Below, piece after piece: positions 1-5,361 of a DNA stretch of 8,394 bases (the first letter of the stretch is position 1; each line of letters begins with the position of its first letter). Under the pieces are notes generated by a model. It was not told the origin of the DNA and did no database searches. It saw nothing but the letters and a program-made list of their open reading frames with translations. The translations under genes and the position numbers were made by a program. The DNA comes from Christensenella sp036660175 (lineage in GTDB: Bacteria; Bacillota; Clostridia; Christensenellales; Christensenellaceae), in assembly GCA_036660175.1 (NCBI GenBank), contig JAVXBD010000058.1, forward strand, positions 1-8,394, written 5' to 3'.

Positions 1-32
1 AGTTTTGCAGATATTACGGGCTGCTTTTTCAT
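1..32 (-). CDS. Possible start of a further leftward gene, cut by the window edge
   Basis: Reading leftward, an ATG at 32-30 opens a frame coding for M-K-K-Q-P-V-I-S-A-K, which runs off the window edge. It lies 12 nt downstream of the GNAT stop codon. Against it, there is no clear Shine-Dalgarno sequence, and the ATG lies inside the second copy of a tandem duplication of the GNAT 3' end. The Met may therefore be a copy of an internal GNAT Met rather than a real start. With about ten codons visible, no function can be given. Confidence 0.15.
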   Translation of the reverse strand, partial: MKKQPVISAK

Positions 33-84
33 GATATAACCGTCTTATAAAACTATTTTTTCCATGATATAATCGTCCATAAAA
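21..84. repeat. Imperfect tandem 32-bp duplication at the 3' end of the GNAT gene
   Basis: Positions 53-84 and 21-52 are adjacent 32-base units. With one-base gaps they share about 27 identical columns, including an unbroken ATGATATAA core. Unit 53-84 encodes the GNAT C-terminus (M-D-D-Y-I-M-E-K). Unit 21-52 contains the stop codon and then, in the same frame, D-G-Y-I-M-K-K. The duplication is seen directly; its mechanism, slippage or another route, is inferred. Confidence 0.7.
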
Positions 85-545
85 TAACCGCTGCCGATGT
101 CGGTACATACATTGTCGGTGATGTGAAATCCAAGCTTTTCATAGGCGCTGATGGAAGAATTGGATTTGTTGACGGTGAGCCATATCGAATTTTGATGCAG
201 CCTGCGTGCCTTTTCGCATAATTCGTCAATGATGTCGTGCGCATATCCCTTGCCACGATAGTCCTTAAGCAGATAAAATTTGCTCAAAAACAGCTTGCCA
301 ATCGGCTCGTTTGCCTTAATCCCTGCATAACCAATGGGTATGCCTGCGTGTTTGATAAGAAAATATTCATATCCGCCTGCAATGGCAGATTTGATTGCAT
401 TTACCGTCTGATATTTTTCCAGCATATATTCAATTTGGTCGCTACTGATGATAGCGGCATAATGTTCACGCCATATTTCATGAGCTAACATAGAAATGGT
501 CAAAAAATCCCGTTCTTTGCGTATGCTTTTTAGAGCCGCCTTCAT
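45..545 (-). CDS. GNAT-family N-acetyltransferase
   Basis: This 166-residue protein probably transfers an acetyl group from acetyl-CoA to an amine in the cytoplasm; the substrate cannot be told. The acetyl-CoA-binding motif is clear: a beta strand around residues 84-92 leads into Y-R-G-K-G-Y-A (96-102), the R-x-x-G-x-A pyrophosphate loop, followed by a helix. A second conserved block, N-S-S-I-S-A-Y-E-K-L-G-F (129-140), is the usual GNAT motif B. Length is normal for a single GNAT domain. The ATG overlaps the stop of the preceding Cys-rich gene as ATGA, and a GGAG lies about 6 nt upstream, so the two are probably translationally coupled. The last codons lie in a tandem 32-bp duplication, so the natural C-terminus may have been altered. 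The family is certain; the role is unknown. Confidence 0.9.
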   Translation of the reverse strand: MKAALKSIRKERDFLTISMLAHEIWREHYAAIISSDQIEYMLEKYQTVNAIKSAIAGGYEYFLIKHAGIPIGYAGIKANEPIGKLFLSKFYLLKDYRGKGYAHDIIDELCEKARRLHQNSIWLTVNKSNSSISAYEKLGFHITDNVCTDIGSGYFMDDYIMEKIVL

Positions 546-736
546 TTTTTACTCCAGTCTTTAATCAACGCTTCCACGCTTCTATCATAACTTTTTTCTG
601 CATCTTTTGAAAAAAAGCAGGCAGGTATTTGGTTTTTTGTACGATGATAGGCCACGCATTCGCAACAGATTCCTTTGCGTGAGCAGTTGTATGTGCATGG
701 GCAGTCGTGTGCATTGCGTACTTGTTTGCATTCCAT
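542..736 (-). CDS. Small cysteine-rich protein, DUF6485-like
   Basis: This 64-residue protein has eight cysteines in its first 40 residues (C3, C12, C14, C18, C24, C25, C27, C40), arranged as C-P-C-T-Y-N-C and C-C-E-C. It has no signal peptide or membrane segment. The C-terminal third is charged and helical. The pattern (N-C-x-C-T-Y-x-C-x-R-K-G-x-C-C) matches my recollection of the DUF6485 family of Clostridia, whose function is not established. The cysteine pairs suggest a metal site (zinc or Fe-S), but this is inference. An AGGAAG about 9 nt before the ATG serves as ribosome binding site. The gene begins 6 nt after the tadA stop and ends in an ATGA overlap with the GNAT gene, so it is co-transcribed with both. 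Confidence 0.8.
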   Translation of the reverse strand: MECKQVRNAHDCPCTYNCSRKGICCECVAYHRTKNQIPACFFSKDAEKSYDRSVEALIKDWSKK

Positions 737-742
737 AGCTGA

Positions 743-1192
743 TTACTTCCTTTTCTTTTTAAAATAGTTTGATAATAGGGAGGCACATTCGTCCTCTAAT
801 ATGCCGCCAAAAATTTGAGGGGTGTGATTGAGTTTGCCCTCTGATAAATCATATAATGTGCCAAAAGCACCTGCTTTTTTATCATATGCACCAAAGACCA
901 CGATGGGAATGCGTGCATTGATGATAGCGCCTGCGCACATGGGGCAGGGTTCTAACGTTACATAAAGCGTGCAGTCCAAAAGCCGCCACGCACCAAGAGC
1001 CTTTGCTGCTTGATGAATTGCAAGGATTTCTGCATGATGCAGCGGATTTTTGGTGGTTTCCCGTGTGTTATAGGCACTTGCAATCACGCTACCATTGTGG
1101 ATAATTACAGCACCGATGGGGACTTCGTCCATCAGTTCTGCTTGTTTTGCCTGCTCAATGGCTTGCCGCATATATGTTTCGTCATACATCAT
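743..1192 (-). CDS. tadA: tRNA-specific adenosine deaminase TadA
   Basis: This 149-residue enzyme belongs to the cytidine/deoxycytidylate deaminase fold. In bacteria it converts A34 to inosine in the wobble position of tRNA-Arg(ACG), an essential step in decoding CGN codons. The catalytic zinc site is complete: H53-A-E55 supplies one zinc ligand and the proton-shuttling Glu, and P82-C83-P-M-C86 supplies two Cys ligands. Other family marks are the N-terminal V-P-I-G-A-V-I and the N-x-R-E-x-x-x-x-P-L-H-H-A-E run. Length is normal. The first two codons are both ATG (1192 and 1189); either could start. The start overlaps the end of the upstream lipoprotein gene by 8-11 nt, and an AAGGA lies about 12 nt upstream. 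Tight packing places it in the leftward operon. Confidence 0.96.
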   Translation of the reverse strand: MMYDETYMRQAIEQAKQAELMDEVPIGAVIIHNGSVIASAYNTRETTKNPLHHAEILAIHQAAKALGAWRLLDCTLYVTLEPCPMCAGAIINARIPIVVFGAYDKKAGAFGTLYDLSEGKLNHTPQIFGGILEDECASLLSNYFKKKRK

Positions 1193-1592
1193 CAGTGCTA
1201 CCCGTCCTTACTGCGTTTAATAATTTCTGCGCCTGATGATATTGCTCGACTGCCAACTCAAGATAGTAAGCAGTGTTTTGCGTATCCTTCTTATTTTTCG
1301 CCTGTATGCTTTGGCATAAAAAAGAAGCGGCGCTCTTATAATAATCGTTAATTATTTTTGTGGTTTCGTCTGGTATTTTAATGGCAGATAAATCTTCCTG
1401 TAAGGTTTGCATATCGGCGTGCGCATAGGCTGTGCCTTTGTTGTTGGATACTTTGTTAAAAGCAATTTCCAAACGTGTCACCACATCTAAATCAGTAATT
1501 GCATTAAAGTATTTTTCAGCTGCGGAAAGAGAGCAAGCACAAAGCGTACTCACGAATAGAATGCACACAAGAATCATACAAAGTTTTTTCAA
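1182..1592 (-). CDS. Small predicted lipoprotein, function unknown
   Basis: This is a 136-residue exported protein that I do not recognise. Residues 1-19 form a lipoprotein signal peptide: M-K-K, a hydrophobic core, and a lipobox L-C-A-C with the acylated Cys at residue 20. The mature part is hydrophilic, rich in Lys, Gln, Ala and Asn, and looks mainly alpha-helical, with no obvious enzymatic motif. It probably sits on the outer face of the cytoplasmic membrane. The start codon is TTG (1592-1590), chosen because a strong AGGTGAG lies 5 nt upstream and the signal peptide begins exactly there. It is the first gene of the leftward unit, just downstream of a TATAAT box, and its end overlaps the tadA start. 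Co-transcription with tadA need not mean a shared function. Confidence 0.8.
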   Translation of the reverse strand: MKKLCMILVCILFVSTLCACSLSAAEKYFNAITDLDVVTRLEIAFNKVSNNKGTAYAHADMQTLQEDLSAIKIPDETTKIINDYYKSAASFLCQSIQAKNKKDTQNTAYYLELAVEQYHQAQKLLNAVRTGSTDDV

Positions 1593-1597
1593 AGCAG

Positions 1598-1604
1598 CTC
1601 ACCT
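1598..1604 (-). promoter_or_regulatory. Ribosome binding site that fixes a TTG start
   Basis: Read on the minus strand, AGGTGAG stands 5 nt before the TTG codon of the lipoprotein gene. It is the reason TTG is preferred over a later ATG at codon 6, which would remove the positively charged start of the signal peptide. Confidence 0.75.
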
Positions 1605-1620
1605 ATCTTTCTTACTATCT

Positions 1621-1648
1621 ATTATACCGAATATTTTGGGGGAATGTA
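1621..1648 (-). promoter_or_regulatory. Promoter of the leftward lipoprotein-tadA operon
   Basis: On the minus strand a perfect TATAAT lies at 1626-1621. The best -35 at consistent spacing is TACATT (1648-1643, 16-nt spacer), a poor match to TTGACA, so the promoter may be weak or activator-dependent. Transcription would begin near 1614, about 20 nt before the TTG start codon. The -10 box is seen; use as a promoter is inferred. Confidence 0.5.
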
Positions 1649-1657
1649 TATATTTCG

Positions 1658-1686
1658 TTGCAATTTTGTCTATTTTTTGATAAAAT
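1658..1686 (+). promoter_or_regulatory. Promoter of the tRNA-Ser gene
   Basis: A TTGCAA (-35, 1658-1663) and a TAAAAT (-10, 1681-1686) are separated by exactly 17 nt, fitting the housekeeping sigma factor. The predicted start is near 1693, leaving a leader of about 28 nt before the tRNA. It lies back-to-back with the promoter of the leftward operon. Confidence 0.55.
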
Positions 1687-1720
1687 AATACATGTTACAA
1701 AATTATCCTAAGAAATCTGT

Positions 1721-1809
1721 GGAAGAGTATCGAAGTGGTCATAACGAGCGCGACTCGAAATCGTGTTGGGAGAAATCCCACGTGGGTTCGAATCCCACCT
1801 CTTCCGCCA
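1721..1809 (+). tRNA. tRNA-Ser(CGA), reading UCG codons
   Basis: The full cloverleaf can be folded by eye. The acceptor stem is GGAAGAG paired with CTCTTCC, with G as discriminator base and an encoded CCA at 1807-1809. The D-arm has TCG/CGA pairing. The anticodon stem CGCGA/TCGTG closes the loop CTCGAAA, giving anticodon CGA at 1753-1755. A long variable arm (TGGGA/TCCCA with GAAA loop) marks this as a class II serine tRNA. The T-arm is GTGGG-TTCGAAT-CCCAC. No mismatch suggests a broken gene. It is transcribed from its own promoter and followed by its own terminator. Confidence 0.97.
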
Positions 1810-1815
1810 AATAAG

Positions 1816-1841
1816 AATCCATACAGAATATGGATTTTTTT
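1816..1841 (+). terminator. Intrinsic terminator of the tRNA-Ser gene
   Basis: An 8-bp stem (AATCCATA at 1816-1823 with TATGGATT at 1829-1836) closes a 5-nt loop and runs into a T-tract ending at 1841. It starts 7 nt after the CCA end, so the tRNA is probably a single-gene transcript. Confidence 0.8.
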
Positions 1842-1862
1842 GTGATATTAGGGGGATTCTAA

Positions 1863-2270
1863 CCCGACGGAAAAGCGTCGTTTTATGAAGGAGCAACGGG
1901 CGGATATATTGATAAAAAGGGCAATGTTTTATTTGATGGATTTACGTATGCAGGAGATTTTTCAGAGGGTCTTGCACCCGTTAGAAAAGATGGTATGTGG
2001 GGATATATCAACGAAAAAGGTGAGTTTGTTTTAAAATTTCCAGATTTAAAAGAGCCTGATTTATTGAGACCTTTTGAAAACGGCAAAGCGTTTTTTATTG
2101 TGAACAATTTGATGGGCGTGATTGATAAAGAGGGGAATGTTTTAGTAGAACCGAAATTCGAGGGAGTTACTTATATTTATGATGATTTGATCGGCGTATA
2201 TGCACCTACTGCGAGAATATTTCATTATGAAACATTTGATGGGGAAGTCATTGCACCAAAGAACACATAA
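1863..2270 (+). pseudogene. 3' remnant of a WG-repeat protein gene
   Basis: The frame is open from just after a TAA at 1860 to the stop at 2268-2270 (135 codons), but I see no ATG, GTG or TTG with a ribosome binding site near its 5' end. The first in-frame ATG is at 1995, in the middle of a repeat. The translation shows about three WG-type (beta-hairpin) repeats: G-G-Y-I-D-K-K-G-N-V, M-W-G-Y-I-N-E-K-G-E-F-V and L-M-G-V-I-D-K-E-G-N-V, with spacers such as D-F-S-E-G-L-A-P-V-R-K-D-G. WG-repeat proteins usually carry more repeats and often a signal peptide or other N-terminal region, which is missing here. The likely reading is a 5'-truncated gene left beside the tRNA. A short protein from ATG 1995 (91 residues) cannot be excluded. 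The stop lies 10 nt before the first permease gene, so this may be the remains of that operon's original first gene. Confidence 0.65.
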
Positions 2271-2277
2271 GAGGTGA
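2271..2277 (+). promoter_or_regulatory. Ribosome binding site that fixes a TTG start
   Basis: GAGGTGA lies 3 nt (6 nt from the GAGG core) before TTG 2281. The next in-frame ATG is 23 codons further on, inside the first membrane helix, so TTG is the better start of the permease. Confidence 0.75.
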
Positions 2278-2280
2278 CAT

Positions 2281-3078
2281 TTGCAAACATTAGCAATAGA
2301 CCTAAAACGCTCCCTGACATCATGGGGCTTTATAGTGGGAATCATAGGCATGGCGCTTGTGGCTTTTTTTGGTGCTTTTGAGCAGATATTGCCTATCTTG
2401 CAGGGGAATATGCAGCAGGTGATGAGCGGTTTTAGCATACAGATATTGCTGTCATCCCTTTCTTCTGATGTGGTGCTTATGACAATGCCGATTTTGTGTG
2501 CGATGCCCTATACCGCTGCGTTTTTAGATGAATATAAATGTGGATATTTAAAAGAATATCTGCCACGTACCACAAAAAAAGCATATGTGCAAAGCAAGGT
2601 GCTTGCGACCGCTATTTCTGGCGGTCTTGTGCTGTTTGTGGGTATCATCATCACGTATGTGGTGTTTGCGCTGATTTTTACCCCTATCGAGGTCGTGCCG
2701 CAAATTCCAAAAGAAATGGTAAACATGCCGCAGACGCTTGATGTTTCATCACAAATAACCTTTACAACGTTTATCTCCAAAGCCTTTGTATTCTTCTTAT
2801 GCGGAATGCTGTGGTCGCTCGTGGGCGCATTTTTTGCAAGCTTTACGCTCAATAAATATATGGCATATGCCTCTCCATTCATTATCTATTATGTGCTGAT
2901 TATATTATGTGAGCGGTATTTTACAGAGATTTATATGCTAAACCCAAAAGAGTGGATTGTGCAGGCAAACTTTTGGGCGGGCGGCGTTTTTGGTGTCATG
3001 CTGTTTTTGGCAGAGCTTATCATCATCGTGGGAATAGGATACAGCTTATCCATGAAAGGAAGAATAAAATATGTATAG
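2281..3078 (+). CDS. ABC-2-type transporter permease, first subunit
   Basis: This 265-residue integral membrane protein is probably one half of the channel of an ABC transporter. Six hydrophobic segments are visible at about residues 15-35, 63-82, 108-133, 165-187, 192-210 and 231-255. A charged cytoplasmic stretch (D-E-Y-K-C-G-Y-L-K-E-Y, 83-93) between helices 2 and 3 is typical of ABC-2 permeases, where it forms the coupling region. There is no ATPase or enzymatic domain. Size and topology resemble the permease subunits of lantibiotic immunity pumps (LanE/LanG) and bacitracin-type exporters, but sequence resemblance at that level is my inference. It starts with TTG behind a strong GAGGTGA. 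Its end overlaps the second permease gene by 8 nt, so the two are coupled and probably pair in the membrane with the ATPase starting at 4025. The substrate is unknown. Confidence 0.85.
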   Translation: MQTLAIDLKRSLTSWGFIVGIIGMALVAFFGAFEQILPILQGNMQQVMSGFSIQILLSSLSSDVVLMTMPILCAMPYTAAFLDEYKCGYLKEYLPRTTKKAYVQSKVLATAISGGLVLFVGIIITYVVFALIFTPIEVVPQIPKEMVNMPQTLDVSSQITFTTFISKAFVFFLCGMLWSLVGAFFASFTLNKYMAYASPFIIYYVLIILCERYFTEIYMLNPKEWIVQANFWAGGVFGVMLFLAELIIIVGIGYSLSMKGRIKYV

Positions 3079-3967
3079 AATTAGGCAGGTGTGGGCAGTT
3101 TCTTCCTATAATTTTAGGCAATGGCATAAAAATCCACGGGTCATTATTACCTTTGCATTAGCCTTTATACTATGTTTTTTATTGTCTGATAAAGCTGTAA
3201 AATTTGCAGTGGAATATGAAACAACCATGCAGTTAGTAGAAGCATTTGTGTGGACTTTTGGTGATAGCACTTCCATATTGCTGTCGTCTTTGCTACTTGT
3301 ATTGCTTTTTGCGGATATGCCATTCATATGCGGCGGCACACCTTTTTATTTACTCAGAATCAACCGCAAGGTATGGCTTTTGGGGCAGGTTTTGTATATT
3401 GTGCTTGCCACTTTGCTGTATATGGCGTTTATATTAGCGGCAACCTCCATAATCTGTATGCACAATTCCTTTATTGGCAATATGTGGAGCGAAACAGCGG
3501 CGATACTTGGATATAGCGGCGCAGGGCAAGCGGTGGCACTGCCCGCATTGGTAAAAACGCTTGAAATGTCTACCCCTTATGTGTGTATGGCAACCATCTT
3601 TTTATTGATGCTGCTGTATACGCTTTTGATGGTATCCATCATGCTGGTGGTCAACATACGCAAGGGGCAGCTTTGGGGAGTTATCAGCGTGTTTGCATTT
3701 AGCCTTTACGGCTTTTTGCTCAATCCGCAAATCTTTAAACAGATATTCAAGCTTCCTGATGAGCTGATGTATCAGGCAAATGTGGCGGTTGGGTGGCTTT
3801 CTCCGCTGAACCAAGCGACCTATCATATGCACAACTTTGGCTATGACCTGCTGCCACGGCTGTGGCAGACGTACCTCATATTTGGCGGATTGATCGTAGG
3901 CTGCCTTGTCGTGGCATTGTTTAGCATGAAAAAATATAGTTTTAATTTTAGCGGAACAGAGCAATGA
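3071..3967 (+). CDS. ABC-2-type transporter permease, second subunit
   Basis: This 298-residue polytopic membrane protein has about six hydrophobic segments (near 22-40, 66-86, 102-130, 170-197, 200-217 and 266-285). A loop at about 131-168 and another at about 218-262 are the longest hydrophilic parts and may face outside. The basic C-terminus M-K-K-Y-S-F points to a cytoplasmic end. No motif identifies a substrate. It follows the first permease with an 8-nt overlap (ATG 3071 before TAG 3076-3078) and has AAAGGAAG about 8 nt before its ATG. The two permeases are alike in length and layout but not obviously similar in sequence, suggesting a heterodimeric channel, as in LanE/LanG-type pumps. 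The partner ATPase follows after a 57-nt gap. Confidence 0.82.
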   Translation: MYRIRQVWAVSSYNFRQWHKNPRVIITFALAFILCFLLSDKAVKFAVEYETTMQLVEAFVWTFGDSTSILLSSLLLVLLFADMPFICGGTPFYLLRINRKVWLLGQVLYIVLATLLYMAFILAATSIICMHNSFIGNMWSETAAILGYSGAGQAVALPALVKTLEMSTPYVCMATIFLLMLLYTLLMVSIMLVVNIRKGQLWGVISVFAFSLYGFLLNPQIFKQIFKLPDELMYQANVAVGWLSPLNQATYHMHNFGYDLLPRLWQTYLIFGGLIVGCLVVALFSMKKYSFNFSGTEQ

Positions 3968-4024
3968 GAGTGGCAAACAAATAGAGCGGTAATGGGAAAA
4001 GTGATGATGCAAAAGGAGCGGATA

Positions 4025-4669
4025 ATGAAAGATATTGCAATCAGCGTGCAGCATGTATACAAGGATTTTAATGGTGAAGAAGTCTTAAAAGATGTGCATC
4101 ATGATTTTGAGACGGGAAAAATACACGGGATAGTGGGCAACAACGGCAGCGGAAAAACGGTGCTGTTTAAGTGTATATGCGGTTTTTTGTTTCCGACGAA
4201 GGGCAAGATATTCGTCGACTATGAACAAGTGGGCAAGGACATGGATTTTCCAGATGATATGGGTATCATCATTGAAACACCGGGGTTTTTGCCGAATATT
4301 TCGGGGCTTAAAAATCTTCAAATACTGGCATCTTTAAAGAAAAAAATATCTGATAAGGAAGTTGTCCTCGCTATAAAATCAGTAGGTCTTGACCCTTTTA
4401 TAAAAAAGCACGTGGGGAAATATTCTCTGGGGATGCGCCAACGCTTAGGGATTGCGCAGGCGATTATGGAAAATCCATCGTTATTGATATTAGATGAGCC
4501 TTTTAATGGGCTGGATAAGCAAGGTGTGGCGGATATGCGTGAGCTTATCAAGGGGTTAAGAGAGCAAGGAAAAACTGTGCTGCTTGCAAGTCACAATAAA
4601 TATGATATAGAAGAGCTGTGCGATACGGTGTGCGAGATGGACGCAGGTGTTTTGAGGGTGATAAGATGA
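4025..4669 (+). CDS. ABC transporter ATP-binding protein with an E-loop
   Basis: This 214-residue nucleotide-binding subunit powers the transporter formed with the two preceding permeases. Motifs in order: Walker A G-N-N-G-S-G-K-T (38-45), Glu at the Q-loop position (E84, in I-I-I-E-T-P-G-F-L-P), signature Y-S-L-G-M-R-Q (133-139), Walker B L-L-I-L-D-E-P (153-159), D-loop N-G-L-D (161-164) and switch His190. Replacing the Q-loop Gln by Glu, followed by T-P-G-F and later G-L-x-N-L, is characteristic of LanF/BcrA-type ATPases in peptide-antibiotic immunity and related exporters. It is short and has no C-terminal extra domain. I chose ATG 4025 because AAGGAG lies 6 nt upstream; a longer version from 3992 adds only 11 unconserved residues. 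The stop overlaps the next gene as ATGA. Confidence 0.93.
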   Translation: MKDIAISVQHVYKDFNGEEVLKDVHHDFETGKIHGIVGNNGSGKTVLFKCICGFLFPTKGKIFVDYEQVGKDMDFPDDMGIIIETPGFLPNISGLKNLQILASLKKKISDKEVVLAIKSVGLDPFIKKHVGKYSLGMRQRLGIAQAIMENPSLLILDEPFNGLDKQGVADMRELIKGLREQGKTVLLASHNKYDIEELCDTVCEMDAGVLRVIR

Positions 4670-5361
4670 CAAAAGAAACGGTCATAAGTGTGCGGGACTT
4701 GGTTAAAATATACAAGACAAAAAAAGTGAAATTCAAAGCGTTAAACGGTGTGGATTTTGATATTGCTGAGGGAGAATTTGTGGCAATTGTGGGTACATCG
4801 GGCAGCGGAAAATCAACACTGCTAAACTTGATGGCAGGACTGGAAAAGGCAACAAGCGGCAGAATTATTGTGCAGGGAAAGCCCGTGCATAAAATGAGCG
4901 AAGAAGATTTGGTGGACTTTCGCCTTGAAAACATAGGGTTTATCTTTCAGAATTTTAATTTGATGGATATACTCACAACACTGGAAAACGCCGCTTTTCC
5001 GCTTATGCTGAGGGGTGTGCCCATAACAAAACGTGACAAACAGGCAAAGGAGTTGCTGTGCACGTTAGGACTTTCACAACATTTGGAGCATAACCCAGAC
5101 GAGCTTTCGGGCGGACAGCAACAGCGTGTTTGTATTGCTAGGGCGCTTATCACAAACCCGAAGATTGTGTTTGCAGACGAGCCTACGGGAAACCTTGACA
5201 GCGAAACCGCAGAGCAGATTATGGAACTTTTAAAGGAAATTGTAAGCAAGGGCACCACGCTGATACTTGTGACCCATGACATAGAAAAAGCAAAAAATGC
5301 GGACAGAATCATACATATTGCCGACGGCATGATATCGAGAATAGAGGAGAACAAATCATGA
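4666..5361 (+). CDS. MacB/LolD-type ABC transporter ATP-binding protein
   Basis: This 231-residue ATPase belongs to the family that drives mechanotransmission-type (type VII) ABC systems such as MacB, LolCDE and FtsEX. Motifs: Walker A G-T-S-G-S-G-K-S-T (43-51), Q-loop G-F-I-F-Q-N-F-N-L (Q95), a perfect signature L-S-G-G-Q (147-151), Walker B I-V-F-A-D-E-P-T-G-N-L-D-S (167-179) and switch His204. F-A-D-E-P-T-G-N-L-D is the hallmark of this subfamily. The start is ATG 4666, overlapping the previous stop as ATGA with a GAGG 8 nt upstream; upstream in-frame codons read into the previous gene and add nothing conserved. It overlaps the next gene as ATGA too. Its partner is the FtsX-type permease at 6802-8085, not the ABC-2 permeases upstream, judging by subfamily. 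Confidence 0.95.
   Translation: MTKETVISVRDLVKIYKTKKVKFKALNGVDFDIAEGEFVAIVGTSGSGKSTLLNLMAGLEKATSGRIIVQGKPVHKMSEEDLVDFRLENIGFIFQNFNLMDILTTLENAAFPLMLRGVPITKRDKQAKELLCTLGLSQHLEHNPDELSGGQQQRVCIARALITNPKIVFADEPTGNLDSETAEQIMELLKEIVSKGTTLILVTHDIEKAKNADRIIHIADGMISRIEENKS

Noticed and set aside
1721..1809. tRNA-Ser as an active attachment site of an integrated element
   Set aside because: No integrase, no excision gene and no repeated copy of the tRNA 3' end are found in the window. The transporter genes look like ordinary chromosome; only the truncated WG gene hints at past recombination.
1708..1896. Leftward 62-residue open frame containing R-W-D-S-N-P-R-G
   Set aside because: It is the antisense reading of the tRNA-Ser gene. 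This W-D-S-N-P-R signature is a classic false protein produced by tRNA complements.
1909..1937. Possible promoter for the transporter operon (TTGATA then TTTGAT)
   Set aside because: The -10 match is poor and the site lies inside the WG-repeat frame. I see no convincing promoter for the operon between 1842 and 2280.
1885..2034. Rightward 49-codon frame starting ATG 1885
   Set aside because: It is a shifted reading of the WG-repeat frame, which has clear family similarity; the 49-codon product has no such signal.
3602..4054. Leftward 150-residue frame opposite the second permease
   Set aside because: It is antisense to a well-supported membrane protein, His/Cys-rich in a way typical of shadow frames, and has no ribosome binding site I could see.
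4548..4934. Leftward 128-residue frame opposite the two ATPases
   Set aside because: It crosses the ATGA junction of two ATPase genes with intact motifs and has no recognisable domain, so it is a shadow.
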